The notes under the pieces are model-generated. The model was not told where the DNA came from. It ran no database searches and saw only the letters and a program-made list of their open reading frames with translations. A stretch of 64,000 nucleotides of DNA from Xenorhabdus poinarii G6 (GTDB lineage Bacteria; Pseudomonadota; Gammaproteobacteria; Enterobacterales; Enterobacteriaceae), in NCBI RefSeq assembly GCF_000968175.1, contig NZ_FO704551.1:3162001-3226000 (forward strand), in the 5' to 3' direction. A program made the translations under genes and the position numbers. Within the stretch, counting starts at the first letter, position 1, and every line of letters starts with the position of its first letter. Of the stretch, positions 9,890-21,871 are shown in pieces.

Positions 9890-11590
9890 GTCAGTATTTG
9901 TTGTTTTATCCAATGTCACTTTTTTATAAACCACTAAGTTTTCACGATCTTCGTCCGGTCGGTGACCAGACCAAAATAACACCATACCTTTGGGAGCGGG
10001 GGCGATTTCTCTGGATAATACAATCAGCCAATCGCATTTTTCAGGTGTATCAAACGCTTTTTGCTGTTGATGCAAGATATGCGCAAAGTAATAAAGCATC
10101 GGCGCTTCAGATTCTCCGAGATTATAGGATGCCATACAATCATTCATCTGATATTCCCCCGATATTTCATGTTTTAAGTCAAGAAATACCGCTTTATACC
10201 CCTTAGCGTAGTCAATCCAGCCAACAAATAAGGTAAAGACGATCCCCCACACGGTAGCAATACCTAAAACCCAATGTTGAGCGGCACGTAACGCCGGGGA
10301 TTTGGAAAGCAGCCAGCGTTTAGACAGCCATAAAACCGTTATCAAAGCAGCCAGCGTCACAAGCAGGCCTGAAAAATGCATCTGATAACTCATGGGCAAC
10401 CATCGACTAAAGGGGGATAACCAATGCTTATCATCGGGGGAAAGTGACAAAAAATAACAAACCCATAAAAATATCACCAGCACAGACCACAGTATGGAAG
10501 AGAATAGAGTTAAATATTGATAGATAATTTTAGGGAGTTTAATAAATACGTTCGTGGCTAAAATCGCCATCGGTGCAATAAAAGGTAATAAATATAATGC
10601 GCGGCCAGAGGCCGATATTTGCAATGAAATGACGCCGAGGACAACAAATACAGCGCAAAGGAAATTGTTTTTATCCGACAATACTTTTATGGGATGCATC
10701 AATATAAAGATAAAAGCCAATATTCCCGATGGCAAAGCAAACAATAACACGGCTTCGGGGATCATGGTCAAATTTCCCCGCGCACCAAGAGAGTCAACCG
10801 AAAAACCTAAAAAGCGGCCGATATTGTTATCCCAAAACCAAACTTTAAATAAATCGGGCTGTTCAATAAAGAGTAAGACCGGCCACGGCAGAATTAAGAT
10901 CAGGGCAATAATCCCTGATACTAAAGCATTCAGTCCATACTGCCTGGTTCGACAATGTTTAAGAAAAACAGGCGCCAGAACAAGGCAAATCCATAATAAT
11001 CCTGGAATAAACACCCCTTTTGATAACAGCGTCACAACCGTACCCATAATCAACCATAAACAGGAGTAACCGGTTTTTTCATGTTTGATTAATCCCAACA
11101 AACCATATAATCCAATGGTTGTTCCGGCGATTAAAGCAGTATCCGTAAACATATCATGGCTGTGACGAACCAATCCGGGGGCGCTGGCATATAAAGCAAA
11201 CGCTATCCATATCCGATTATCGGTCAGATTTTTGCTATCAAAGACACGACGAGCCAACACAATAAAAAAGGAAAAATTAATCACAGAAAAAAATAACGTG
11301 GCGGTTCTGGCGGCATCGTGCATTGGTAGCCAGTGGGATAGCAAATGGATAAATGACGTCGCCGTCCAATAATACAAAGGGGGCTTTTCCATAAAAGGCT
11401 GCCCCGCATTCATGGTGACTAACCAATTCTCGGTTTCATACATGGTTTGAATAATCCCAAAACTGTAATTTTCATCTTGTTTCCAGGGAGTATGTCCATA
11501 AATACCGGGGAATAAATACAGAGCAATAAAAGTCACAAATAAGAGTAACGCTTTAATATCGGCTTGAGTCAGTTTATTGGAATTATTCAT
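9740..11590 (-). CDS. GT39/ArnT-like membrane glycosyltransferase
   Basis: A 616-residue polytopic membrane protein of the PMT/ArnT superfamily, which uses polyprenyl-phosphate sugars in the periplasm. The first periplasmic loop has [20 protein letters not shown], with the expected acidic residues. It is followed by [20 protein letters not shown], whose EKPPLYYW motif is a strong family marker. About ten more hydrophobic helices follow, then a soluble tail ([20 protein letters not shown]). The substrate is unknown. It is a single gene, so I do not call it arnT. The final 49 residues are encoded antisense to thiQ and look like read-through beyond the natural end near VVYKKV (inference). Confidence 0.85.
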   Translation of the reverse strand: MNNSNKLTQADIKALLLFVTFIALYLFPGIYGHTPWKQDENYSFGIIQTMYETENWLVTMNAGQPFMEKPPLYYWTATSFIHLLSHWLPMHDAARTATLFFSVINFSFFIVLARRVFDSKNLTDNRIWIAFALYASAPGLVRHSHDMFTDTALIAGTTIGLYGLLGLIKHEKTGYSCLWLIMGTVVTLLSKGVFIPGLLWICLVLAPVFLKHCRTRQYGLNALVSGIIALILILPWPVLLFIEQPDLFKVWFWDNNIGRFLGFSVDSLGARGNLTMIPEAVLLFALPSGILAFIFILMHPIKVLSDKNNFLCAVFVVLGVISLQISASGRALYLLPFIAPMAILATNVFIKLPKIIYQYLTLFSSILWSVLVIFLWVCYFLSLSPDDKHWLSPFSRWLPMSYQMHFSGLLVTLAALITVLWLSKRWLLSKSPALRAAQHWVLGIATVWGIVFTLFVGWIDYAKGYKAVFLDLKHEISGEYQMNDCMASYNLGESEAPMLYYFAHILHQQQKAFDTPEKCDWLIVLSREIAPAPKGMVLFWSGHRPDEDRENLVVYKKVTLDKTTNTDLAYPQYHRFFSLASHQLRRVSIVMNAAVHNQQRTGRNFGGILKIMGHHQ

Positions 11591-11960
11591 TCATATTTAC
11601 CAAATTCAGTTAATATTCGTTTTCTCAAAGAATCAGAGGTTGCAATAACACTCTTCAATATGATAGACAGTATTAGCAAAAGTGATGAAATATGCATGCG
11701 ATAAGCGCAAAAAAAGCAGAGGAATGAAATGCAAATACAACACGCCGTCAAAGCAGATTTTGTGACATTGATTCAGGTTTGGGAGGCGTCAGTCCTCGCC
11801 ACTCACGATTTTTTGCCCAAAGCCATGATTGACATTTTGCGCCCGCAAATCCTTAACGATTATCTGCCCAAGCTCACGGTTTATAAGGCGTTCGATGAAC
11901 ACGATAATATCGTCGGATTTATCGCGACTCATCAACATCGAGTAGAAATGTTGTTTATTG

Positions 11961-11970
11961 CACCACAAGC
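11961..11970 (+). repeat. Target-site duplication, left copy
   Basis: CACCACAAGC, identical to 13217-13226, directly abuts the left end of the ISAs1-family element. A 10-bp duplication is within the range known for this family. Confidence 0.93.
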
Positions 11971-13216
11971 CAGGGCAAGATCGCGAATGTTTTTTAGCCA
12001 ACGGTAAATTAAGTTGATTCGAGTAAATAGCTGTGATCTTATACTCTCTTTTGAGAGTCAATACCATGTACCTTGACAGTTTCACTGACCATTTCTCCGA
12101 TATCAAAGACCCACGCCAGACGGCCAAAGTGGCCTATCCTTTATTTGACATTTTGTTTGCCACCCTTTGCGCGATTATTGCGGGGGCGGAGGGCTGGAGT
12201 GATATTCAGGAATATACTGAAGGCCATCATGACTGGTTTCTTAAACAAGGTATGTTCAAAGAAGGCGTTCCTGTTGATGACACCATTGCCCGGGTCCTTT
12301 CTCGCATCAAACCAGAACAATTTAATCTCTGTTTTATCAACTGGATGCGTTCTGTTCACCAACTCACCAAAGGGGAATTAGTGGCGATCGACGGTAAAGT
12401 ATTGCGTGGCTCTTATCATCGTGAAGATCGTTATTCAACTCTCCACATGGTGAGTGCTTACGCCGCTGCAAACCAACTCGTCATTGGTCAGGTCAGAACA
12501 CAAAGTAAGTCAAATGAGATCACTGCCATCCCTGAACTGATTAAGTTATTGGAACTGAAAGGCGCCCTCATTTCCATTGATGCAATGGGATGTCAAACCC
12601 AGATAGCCCGGGACATTATTGAGGCGGGCGCTGATTATTTGCTGAGTGTGAAAGACAATCAGAAAAATCTCCACCGTGTAGTCAGGGAGGCACTGGCGGG
12701 ACAACTCTCCGGGTCATTGACAAGAGAAAAAGTACACATAGAACAGGGGCATGGACGTATTGAAATTAGGCAAAGTCATGTCATGGATGCGAGTTCATTA
12801 GTCGCCCATTTCCCGGAATGGCCTGAATTAAAAACAGTTGGCGTGACAGTCGGATACCGGCAAGAAAAAGGAAAATCCGCCAGCCTGGAATACCGTTACG
12901 CCATCAGTTCTGCAGAGTTAACAGAAGAACAGTTTGCTCAGGCCATACGTAGCCACTGGCAGATCGAAAATAATCTTCACTGGATACTGGATGTCTCCTT
13001 TCGGGAAGATGACTGCAAAATTTACCGTAAAAATGCAGCGGAAAACATCGCGATATTGAGACGGGTCGCGTTAAATATGTTAAAAAAAGAAACGACTAAA
13101 TTAAGTATCAGAATGAAACGTAAACGAGCCTGGATGAAAATCGGCTTTTTGGAGCAGGTATTACAAGCAGGGTTTTCCGGTTTGGATGATATTTGAACAT
13201 TCATGCGGTTGCCCTA
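11971..13216 (+). mobile_element. ISAs1-family insertion sequence, complete
   Basis: A 1,246-bp element delimited by the 10-bp direct repeats. The ends are imperfect inverted repeats: CAGGGCAAG...CGAATGTT on the left and, read inward from the right, TAGGGCAAC...TGAATGTT. It carries one intact transposase gene and nothing else. The exact duplications and clean ends suggest fairly recent insertion. Confidence 0.93.
12066..13196 (+). CDS. ISAs1-family DDE transposase
   Basis: The 376-residue transposase opens with MYLDSFTDHFSDIKDPRQ, the conserved N-terminus of ISAs1/H-repeat proteins. Candidate catalytic acidic residues lie in GELVAIDGKVLRGS, LISIDAMGCQTQIA and HWQIENNLHWILDVSFREDD. The frame is intact, so the element may still be active. 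The ATG at 12066 is preferred over an upstream alternative start because it matches the family. Confidence 0.95.
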   Translation: MYLDSFTDHFSDIKDPRQTAKVAYPLFDILFATLCAIIAGAEGWSDIQEYTEGHHDWFLKQGMFKEGVPVDDTIARVLSRIKPEQFNLCFINWMRSVHQLTKGELVAIDGKVLRGSYHREDRYSTLHMVSAYAAANQLVIGQVRTQSKSNEITAIPELIKLLELKGALISIDAMGCQTQIARDIIEAGADYLLSVKDNQKNLHRVVREALAGQLSGSLTREKVHIEQGHGRIEIRQSHVMDASSLVAHFPEWPELKTVGVTVGYRQEKGKSASLEYRYAISSAELTEEQFAQAIRSHWQIENNLHWILDVSFREDDCKIYRKNAAENIAILRRVALNMLKKETTKLSIRMKRKRAWMKIGFLEQVLQAGFSGLDDI

Positions 13217-13226
13217 CACCACAAGC
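13217..13226 (+). repeat. Target-site duplication, right copy
   Basis: CACCACAAGC, identical to 11961-11970, abuts the right end of the ISAs1-family element. Confidence 0.93.
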
Positions 13227-13662
13227 ACGGGGAACCGGGGTGGGTAAGAGGTTATTACAATTTGCCATTCATAAATTGCAAATCAACGAATTGGATGTCA
13301 ACGAGCAAAATACACAGGGTGTTGGTTTCTATCAACATATGGGATTTCGGGTTGTTTCTCGTTCAGAAATTGATGGGCAAGGAAATCCGTTTCCTTTATT
13401 ACATATGAAATTGGCCTGAAACTCATTTCTGAAACCCATTAATTATGGGTTTCACCTGATGTTTATAAAAAGAACAATCCATAAGGAAAGAAAATAATTA
13501 ATTCTCAATTATATAAAATAAAAATAAGCAATTATTTTATATAAAGAATAAATAACCTTAAAGTAATGGAATGTTTTGTAAACAACAAAGTGGCGTTAGA
13601 TAAATAAATGGTATAATGACCTGTTTATCATTATTTTTTATTTGTTCCGAGTCTAAGCACTA

Positions 13663-14601
13663 ATGAATAATCTACAAAAACCCGCGTCTTCAGGAATGAA
13701 GCTGTTTGCTGATCTTATTGGAAAACGAGTGACACCCGGTGAACTCTGGCAATCACCTGGCACTCGCACTAAATTTGCACTGCGCAGTATGTTTACCCCC
13801 GTTTCAACATTGAAGCTGCTGAATGATCTTGTCAAGATACCTCATTATTTAGCTATTTTAAAAAAACAACCGAGTCTGCCGTGTAAATTACATCGTCCAT
13901 ACTTAAGTATTAATTTTAAACGTAAACAAATTGTGAACGCATTGAGTGAACACTATGAATTATTGTTTAAGAAATTAGAGCCTGCCATTATTAGCAAAAT
14001 CTTTGATACTCATGCTTATTTACTGGCGACCATTCAAGGTAAAAATGAAACATTTTTTATATATATTGATTCACTGGATAATCTCAATAAAGAAGGTGAA
14101 TTATCCTTATATATTACCACCGCCGAAAATACCATTCTGGCTAAGTGTGCATTCACTTTATTAAATATCGATGGCAAACAAACATTATTTATTGGTGTAT
14201 TACAAGGCCCGGCCAAAAGGGATAATTCTCTGGATATTATCCGTCACGCCACAAAAGAGTGTTATGGATTATTTCCTAAGCGACTGTTAATTGAGGCTAT
14301 TTGTTGTTTTGCCGAACACATGCATTGTGAGCAGATCTTCGCGGTCAGCAACGAAACACATATTTACCGTAATATCCGTTATTGGCATAAAAAGAAAAAT
14401 AAGATGGTGGCTGATTATAATGCCTTTTGGGAATCCCTGAGTGGAGTCAGAAAAGAAAATAATGACTTCCAATTGCCATCATTCATCGAAAGAAAATCGT
14501 TGGATGAGATCCCCAGTAAAAAACGCGCAGAATACCGCCGTCGTTATCAATTACTGGATGATCTGGAAAACAGTATCAAGGTATCCCTTACCACAGCCTG
14601 A
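13663..14601 (+). CDS. VirK/YbjX family protein (DUF535)
   Basis: A 312-residue soluble protein whose pattern matches the DUF535/VirK-YbjX family. It has KLHRPYLSINFKRKQIVNAL near the front, a central beta-rich stretch (LSLYITTAENTILAKCAFTL, FIGVLQGP) and FPKRLLIEAICCFAEHMHCE followed by FWESLSGVRKENNDFQLP at the back. Members are found in enteric pathogens and have been linked to surface or peptide-resistance phenotypes, but the biochemical activity is unknown. It stands alone between the split acetyltransferase and a convergent GNAT gene, preceded by an AT-rich 240-bp gap. Confidence 0.8.
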   Translation: MNNLQKPASSGMKLFADLIGKRVTPGELWQSPGTRTKFALRSMFTPVSTLKLLNDLVKIPHYLAILKKQPSLPCKLHRPYLSINFKRKQIVNALSEHYELLFKKLEPAIISKIFDTHAYLLATIQGKNETFFIYIDSLDNLNKEGELSLYITTAENTILAKCAFTLLNIDGKQTLFIGVLQGPAKRDNSLDIIRHATKECYGLFPKRLLIEAICCFAEHMHCEQIFAVSNETHIYRNIRYWHKKKNKMVADYNAFWESLSGVRKENNDFQLPSFIERKSLDEIPSKKRAEYRRRYQLLDDLENSIKVSLTTA

Positions 14602-14633
14602 TGTTCTGTCAGAAAGGAATACTCATTGAGAAC

Positions 14634-15230
14634 TCAACGTGGCTTCGTCATCAACCATGTAAGGTGGGTTTTGATGGCGGGCCATTCATGGAGAAGAATA
14701 CTATAAACACAAGTATCCCGTAACGACCCGTCTTTAGCGCGTATATGATGGCGCAAAACCCCATCCAGCTTCGCCCCCAACCGTTCAATCGCGCTGCGGC
14801 TTTGGTGATTTAAAAAATGGGTACGTAATTCCACTGCGACACATCCCAATTCTTCAAATGCATACTGCAATAATAAAAACTTGGTTTCCGTATTAATCGC
14901 GGTGCGTTGAACTGAACGTGCATACCATGTAGATCCTATTTCCAACCGGGGAATATCCGCAACGATATTCATATACGTTGTCATCCCCACTGCCATTCCC
15001 GTTACATTATCAACGACAGTAAAAGGCAACATGCTGCCATTCGTCTGCAGCGTTAATCGACGATCAATCTCCGTACTAACCTCTGCCGGATCAGGCACAC
15101 TGGCATACCACAGTTTATGTAATTGCCCGTCTTCAATGGCAAGAACAAGTTCATCATGCCTATCATGCGACAAAGGCACCAACGTCACACTTTTTCCTGA
15201 CAACGTCACCCAATCTGTTATTTTTCCCAT
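14634..15230 (-). CDS. RimJ/RimL-type GNAT N-acetyltransferase
   Basis: A 198-residue acetyltransferase of the RimJ/RimL type. It starts with TLSGKSVTLVPLSHDRHDEL, has the beta4 strand GMTTYMNIVADIPRLEIGST and the acceptor-specific WYARSVQRTAINTETKFLLL, and then ELRTHFLNHQSRSAIERLGA, the region closing the acetyl-CoA site. The VRDTCVYSILLHEW-like end also fits. Substrate is not predictable; relatives acetylate protein N-termini or small molecules. It is convergent with the VirK-like gene, with only about 30 bp between the stops. Confidence 0.86.
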   Translation of the reverse strand: MGKITDWVTLSGKSVTLVPLSHDRHDELVLAIEDGQLHKLWYASVPDPAEVSTEIDRRLTLQTNGSMLPFTVVDNVTGMAVGMTTYMNIVADIPRLEIGSTWYARSVQRTAINTETKFLLLQYAFEELGCVAVELRTHFLNHQSRSAIERLGAKLDGVLRHHIRAKDGSLRDTCVYSILLHEWPAIKTHLTWLMTKPR

Positions 15231-17608
<2,378 letters not shown>

Positions 17609-17611
17609 AGC

Positions 17612-17646
17612 AAGAACGGTGATAATTATCCATTATCACCGTTCTT
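17612..17646. terminator. Bidirectional terminator between fadH and sstT
   Basis: A perfect 15-bp stem (AAGAACGGTGATAAT / ATTATCACCGTTCTT) with a 5-nt loop lies 4 bp after the fadH stop, between two convergent genes. It can serve both. Confidence 0.85.
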
Positions 17647-17669
17647 CTTCTAACTCACGAATAATTTGA

Positions 17670-18914
17670 TTAACGCTGTGTCAATTGAGCTGCGGCTGTA
17701 CGAGTCTCTTCAGCTTGGCAAACAGCGGCGGTAAATAGCACATCAGTGGATGAGTTCAATGCAGTTTCAACCGAATCTTGTACAACACCGATAATCATCC
17801 CCACAGCAACAACCTGCATAGCAATTTCATTGGAAATACCAAACATGCTACATCCCAATGGAATCAACAATAAAGAACCGCCTACTACACCTGAAGTTCC
17901 ACATGCAGCCACTGCAGACACGACACTCAATAAAACGGCGGTTGGTAGATCAATAGGGATACCCAATGTATTCACAGCAGCTAATGTCAATACGGTAATG
18001 GTAACAGCCGCCCCTCCCATATTGATAATGGATCCTAAAGGAATAGAAATAGAATAAGTATCTTCATGTAAATTCATCCGGCGGCACATTGCCATATTGA
18101 CAGGGATATTAGCGGCTGAACTACGGGTAAAGAACGCAGTCACGCCACTTTCGCGCAAGCAGTCAAAAACCAGGGGATAAGGATTGCGGCGAATTTTCCA
18201 ATAAACAATCAATGGATTAATGACTAATGCGACAAAAATCATACAACCTAGCAATACCGACAACAATTGTACATAGCTTAATAAAGCATTAAACCCGGTT
18301 GTAGCAATCGTTGTCGATATCAATCCAAAAATGCCAATAGGCGCAAAACGGATAATCACACGCAAGACTTGTGATACCCCTTCGGCCAAATCCTGCATCA
18401 TAGACTTGGTTGATTCCGTTCCATGACGTAAAGCAATACCTAACCCCGTTGCCCATGCCAATATACCGATATAGTTAGCATTGAGTAGCGCATCAATAGG
18501 ATTGGCAACGATATTAAGTAGTACTCCTCTCAGAACTTCAATAATATCTTCTGGTGGTGATATTTTGATGTTATTCACCACCAACTGCAATGTCGATGGG
18601 AACAACATACTACCCGCAACTGCTACACATGCGGATAAAAATGTTCCAATGATGTAGAGGAATAAGATCGGACGAACACGACTTTTTCGACCTGTTTTAT
18701 GGTTTGCAATTGAAGACATAACGAGCACCCACACTAAAACAGGCGCAGCTGCTTTCAAAGCCCCAATAAACAGTGTTCCCAATATACCAACTGACTTAGC
18801 CGCAGAAGGCGCCAGCCATGCCAGTAATATCCCTAGTATTAAGCCAAACAGGATTTGTTTGACCAGGCTTCCCTGTACAATATAATGCACAAAACCTCGC
18901 TGTTGTTTTTCCAT
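17670..18914 (-). CDS. sstT: Sodium:serine/threonine symporter
   Basis: A 414-residue dicarboxylate/amino-acid:cation symporter (DAACS fold) with about eight membrane helices and two re-entrant hairpins. Recognisable segments are [20 protein letters not shown] at the start, the serine-rich hairpin [14 protein letters not shown], the [20 protein letters not shown] helix, and [20 protein letters not shown] near the end. These match SstT, which imports serine and threonine with Na+. Single gene, with a long non-coding upstream region. Confidence 0.95.
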   Translation of the reverse strand: MEKQQRGFVHYIVQGSLVKQILFGLILGILLAWLAPSAAKSVGILGTLFIGALKAAAPVLVWVLVMSSIANHKTGRKSRVRPILFLYIIGTFLSACVAVAGSMLFPSTLQLVVNNIKISPPEDIIEVLRGVLLNIVANPIDALLNANYIGILAWATGLGIALRHGTESTKSMMQDLAEGVSQVLRVIIRFAPIGIFGLISTTIATTGFNALLSYVQLLSVLLGCMIFVALVINPLIVYWKIRRNPYPLVFDCLRESGVTAFFTRSSAANIPVNMAMCRRMNLHEDTYSISIPLGSIINMGGAAVTITVLTLAAVNTLGIPIDLPTAVLLSVVSAVAACGTSGVVGGSLLLIPLGCSMFGISNEIAMQVVAVGMIIGVVQDSVETALNSSTDVLFTAAVCQAEETRTAAAQLTQR

Positions 18915-19600
18915 AGTCTATCCATTTTGTCTTTGTGATTCGTTGAACCTGATGTTTTCTGTGTTTGCTTTCCCAATATCAGGGAAATGATGAAAACGAC
19001 AACGCATGATTTACTGCAATATACAGACAACCCTAAAATTTATAACATTTTATTCACATTTATGTGATCGAAACTGCAATTTTCCGCTCAAAATAGCGAC
19101 GTATTGCAGCCTGCCAAACAGTGAGAAAATAAAAAATCCCCGTTTAAATTGAAGTAATTATAGAATTCCCAATGACAATATTTTGCATCGGTTATTTATC
19201 TCATACCTGTCATCACAAAGGATGCGTTTTTGTTAACTGACTGAATGCTCTCGCGTAGATTTAGCGGCTATGACAACAACATTTAAACCTTTCATACGAT
19301 AAATTGCCGATGAATATTATTTTGAGAAAACTTGTTAAATGATTCATTCATCGATGTCTCGAAATGAACTGACTTTTACATTCGGTCTATGTTTAATTGA
19401 TCAGCAAAATTGTCTATCTCGCTACTGTTGATTTTGCTAAAGTGTCCCTGTCAATCTTTATGCCCCCTTAAAGGGATATCAAGCGCATTTTATGACATCG
19501 AGTTTTGATGCTTTGTATTTCAAAGTGTCCAATAGAAATTCACCATAAATGCACCATAAAAGTAAGATGCAATTCTTAACCCGCGTTTTAGGAACATTTG
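18915..19600. other. Divergent intergenic region between sstT and yqjA
   Basis: About 690 bp with no credible gene. Both flanking genes point away from it, so it should hold two promoters. I saw no operator that I would defend and no RNA fold that I recognise. AGGAAC just before 19601 is the yqjA ribosome-binding site. Confidence 0.55.
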
Positions 19601-20269
19601 ATGGAAATTGTAACAGACCTGATTTATGCACTTTGGCACCAAGATTACGAAACACTGGCGAACCCCTCCTTAGTATGGGCAATTTATATTTTGCTATTTA
19701 TCATCCTTTTTCTGGAAAACGGCCTATTACCCGCTGCGTTTTTACCCGGTGATAGTCTCTTGATATTAGTCGGTGTCTTGATTGCTAAAGAGGCCATGAG
19801 CTTTCCTATCACCCTCGCCATTCTCACCGCCGGGGCAAGCCTTGGCTGCTGGGTCGGATATCTTCAGGGAAGATGGCTTGGTAATACGAAAATCGTTCAG
19901 GGCTGTCTGTCACATCTTCCTGCACATTACCATCAGCGCGCGCATAATTTGTTCCACCGCCATGGTTTGTCGGCCTTGTTGATTGGCCGTTTCCTGGCGT
20001 TTATCAGAACATTACTGCCAACCTTAGCGGGTCTTGCCGGGCTAAGAAATGGGCGCTTCCAAATATTCAATTGGCTGAGCGGCTTCCTGTGGGTCACTAT
20101 CCTGACAACATTGGGCTATGCGCTCGGTAAAAGCCCGCTGTTCCGCCAATACGAAGAATATCTGATGAATTTTCTGATGCTTTTACCCCTCGGTTTGTTG
20201 TTTATCGGATTAATTGGTAGCCTGACCGTCATTTGGCGTAAAAAACGCGCCAATAATGCCTCCCGATAA
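19601..20269 (+). CDS. yqjA: DedA-family inner-membrane protein YqjA
   Basis: DedA proteins are undecaprenyl-phosphate/phospholipid-flippase-like membrane proteins needed for envelope homeostasis and proton-motive-force-linked stress tolerance. The 222 residues include the conserved acidic stretch [20 protein letters not shown] and the arginine motif [40 protein letters not shown] marks the later helices. The match to E. coli YqjA is strong throughout. The ATG at 19601 is preferred over a TTG one codon upstream. In E. coli mzrA follows, but here a terminator and a large mobile element come next. Confidence 0.94.
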   Translation: MEIVTDLIYALWHQDYETLANPSLVWAIYILLFIILFLENGLLPAAFLPGDSLLILVGVLIAKEAMSFPITLAILTAGASLGCWVGYLQGRWLGNTKIVQGCLSHLPAHYHQRAHNLFHRHGLSALLIGRFLAFIRTLLPTLAGLAGLRNGRFQIFNWLSGFLWVTILTTLGYALGKSPLFRQYEEYLMNFLMLLPLGLLFIGLIGSLTVIWRKKRANNASR

Positions 20270-20281
20270 CCCGTTGCATTT

Positions 20282-20312
20282 TCCTGTGGTATGTTTTGCT
20301 GATACCACAGGA
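20282..20312 (+). terminator. yqjA terminator hairpin
   Basis: An 11-bp perfect stem (TCCTGTGGTAT / ATACCACAGGA) with a 9-nt loop lies 12 bp after the yqjA stop. The pyrimidine-rich tail CCTTTTC that follows is partly the target duplicated by the mobile element. Confidence 0.7.
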
Positions 20313-20316
20313 CATG

Positions 20317-20324
20317 ACCTTTTC
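20317..20324 (+). repeat. 8-bp target-site duplication, left copy
   Basis: ACCTTTTC immediately precedes the GTAAGC end at 20325 and is identical to 28386-28393, which immediately follows the opposite end. Eight bp is the duplication length known for the IS66 family. Confidence 0.85.
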
Positions 20325-20703
20325 GTAAGCACACGGTGAACTCACCTTGCTGAGTTTTTTTCGTTCCAGCAGGATGGGAACCCGGTTTTATTCGATACGA
20401 GGTTTCCGATGCCAACATTACGCTACACATCACGAGAACAGCAGCAACGACAACACGTCACCGACTGGCAAGCCAGCGGCCTGACCCAAACACAGTACGC
20501 GCGGCAGCATCAACTCAGCCCCAAACCCCTCTCCCGCTGATGACACAAGACCCGAATGAACTGCACCAACTGGCACAGGGATTTCATGCCAACTTAGTCA
20601 AAGAATGCGAAAAAAATCACGCCCTGATGCAGCATATCCAGGAACTGGAAGCCACTCCCGAAACCGTTGGCGGAAACCCTCCGTCAGACCTTTCAACCGC
20701 AAG
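20325..20703 (+). mobile_element. IS66-like non-autonomous element, copy A, right end lost
   Basis: Closely similar to copy B at 27932 from the GTAAGC end up to about 20703, where similarity stops and cargo begins. It encodes a 43-codon fragment at 20409-20540 (MPTLRYTSREQQQRQHV..., with WQASGLTQTQYARQHQLS). That motif resembles the helix-turn-helix start of IS66 TnpA accessory proteins. The TGA overlaps an ATG at 20540 opening a second broken frame (ELHQLAQGFHANLVKECEKN). The right terminal repeat is missing. Confidence 0.75.
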
Positions 20704-20730
20704 ATTCAGTATTGTCCAGCGCACCGTCCA

Positions 20731-21729
20731 TCACATCACTATAGTTGGACGTGGTTCCATCTTTGCAAGACGATAACAAATATCTATTAATTTCATTGTT
20801 TCTAAAGATTCATCTAATGGAATAGGAGAAATGCTATGTTGTAGGTAATCTAGAAATGATTGTAATTGATGAGTGTAACTATAAGTTTTTCCTAATTTTT
20901 CTATTACTGTCGTTTGATTAGTCTCAATCAATATACGATCATCCATATGTGGGTGTAAGAAATTGAAAGCAAAAATTCTACCTTTTTCACCTATGAATTC
21001 AATCGTGAATTCTATTCTATCACCTCCCATATCACAATGAACCGTTCCTATTAATCCATTTGGGTAATTTACTATAACATCTGCTTTCTCATCTACTCCT
21101 GAATTTTTCAGTCTTTCATGAGTCCGGCACTTGTATATCTGAGGCCCGCCTCCCCCAAATGATATCAGACGATTAAAAATATGCATGGCATAACACCCTA
21201 AATCCATTAGAGCTCCTCCGGCCAACTCAAGCGACCATCGTGGATCATGAACAGGAGCTTCTGGCATAATCATTACAATGTTTATTTTTTTTAATTTACC
21301 AATAACACCTATATTGAGTAATTCATTTATTCTTATCCAAACTGGATGGAAGCTGTAATGAAATCCCTCCATAAGAAAACTATTTGTGCTACGTACTATT
21401 TCACAAATTGTACTCGCTTCACTTTCATTGCTAGAAAAAGGTTTTTCTGTTAAGACATGCTTACCCGATTTAATCGCTTTTATATTCCATGGCCCATGTA
21501 ATCCATTTGGCAGTGGATTATATATAATATCAATTTTTGGATCATCAATGAGTTGCTGATAAGTGTTATGGTAACGTGTGAAATTGTGCTGTTTAGCAAA
21601 TTTTCTCGCCTTTTCTGGATCTCGCGCTGCAACTGAATAAAGCTCAACATTCATTGATTTAGCAGGTAAAACAATTCCTAGCTCTACTATTCTAGCTGTA
21701 CTTAATACACCAATTTTAAATTTTGACAT
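20731..21729 (-). CDS. Gfo/Idh/MocA-family NAD(P)-dependent oxidoreductase
   Basis: A 332-residue dehydrogenase with an N-terminal Rossmann fold (FKIGVLSTARIVELGIVLPA), the family motif HVLTEKPFSSNESEA (catalytic Lys in EKP), and GFHYSFHPVWIRI. LAGGALMDLGCYAMHIFNRL belongs to the C-terminal substrate domain. It resembles sugar or dihydrodiol dehydrogenases more than inositol dehydrogenase. Substrate unknown. Codon use is AT-rich compared with the core genes and with iolE nearby, suggesting a different origin. It ends about 30 bp from the point where IS66-like copy A breaks off, and lies downstream of the MFS gene on the same strand. Confidence 0.85.
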   Translation of the reverse strand: MSKFKIGVLSTARIVELGIVLPAKSMNVELYSVAARDPEKARKFAKQHNFTRYHNTYQQLIDDPKIDIIYNPLPNGLHGPWNIKAIKSGKHVLTEKPFSSNESEASTICEIVRSTNSFLMEGFHYSFHPVWIRINELLNIGVIGKLKKINIVMIMPEAPVHDPRWSLELAGGALMDLGCYAMHIFNRLISFGGGGPQIYKCRTHERLKNSGVDEKADVIVNYPNGLIGTVHCDMGGDRIEFTIEFIGEKGRIFAFNFLHPHMDDRILIETNQTTVIEKLGKTYSYTHQLQSFLDYLQHSISPIPLDESLETMKLIDICYRLAKMEPRPTIVM

Positions 21730-21871
21730 GTTTATTTATCCTTATTTTTCATGCAAAAATTATACATGCCTGAGGATTTTTGCAATTTTGTTTTCTTTAG
21801 CAAAAATTTTGCTCATACCTCAGGCACTTTAGTTCCCTTCTTAAATAAGCTTCAGATTAAATAATAATATT

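Larger units (their letters stand above)
11729..13419 (+). pseudogene. YjaB-like GNAT acetyltransferase, split by an insertion sequence
   Basis: The left part (11729-11970) encodes MQIQHAVKADFVTLIQVWEA through VEMLFIAPQ; the right part (13227-13419) encodes the acetyl-CoA loop RGTGVGKRLLQFAIHKL and DVNEQNTQGVGFYQHMGF. Removing the insertion sequence and one copy of its 10-bp duplication restores a continuous 144-codon frame across LFIAPQARGTGVGKRLL, so the break is due to the insertion alone. The intact product resembles the small E. coli acetyltransferase YjaB (ATHDFL, VNEQN and PLL motifs). As it stands the left fragment reads about 13 codons into the element before stopping at 12007, so no acetyl-CoA site is made in frame. 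A hairpin at 13431-13453 may terminate the gene. Confidence 0.93.

Noticed and set aside
10554..11069. A 171-codon frame on the plus strand
   Set aside because: Antisense to the membrane helices of the GT39-like gene; no ribosome-binding site or family pattern.
9740..11590. Calling the GT39-like gene arnT
   Set aside because: No arn operon neighbours and only superfamily-level motifs; the sugar and acceptor cannot be inferred.
19030..19080. TTCACATTTATGTGATC as a CRP site upstream of sstT
   Set aside because: The half-sites are in the reverse order and spacing for CRP.
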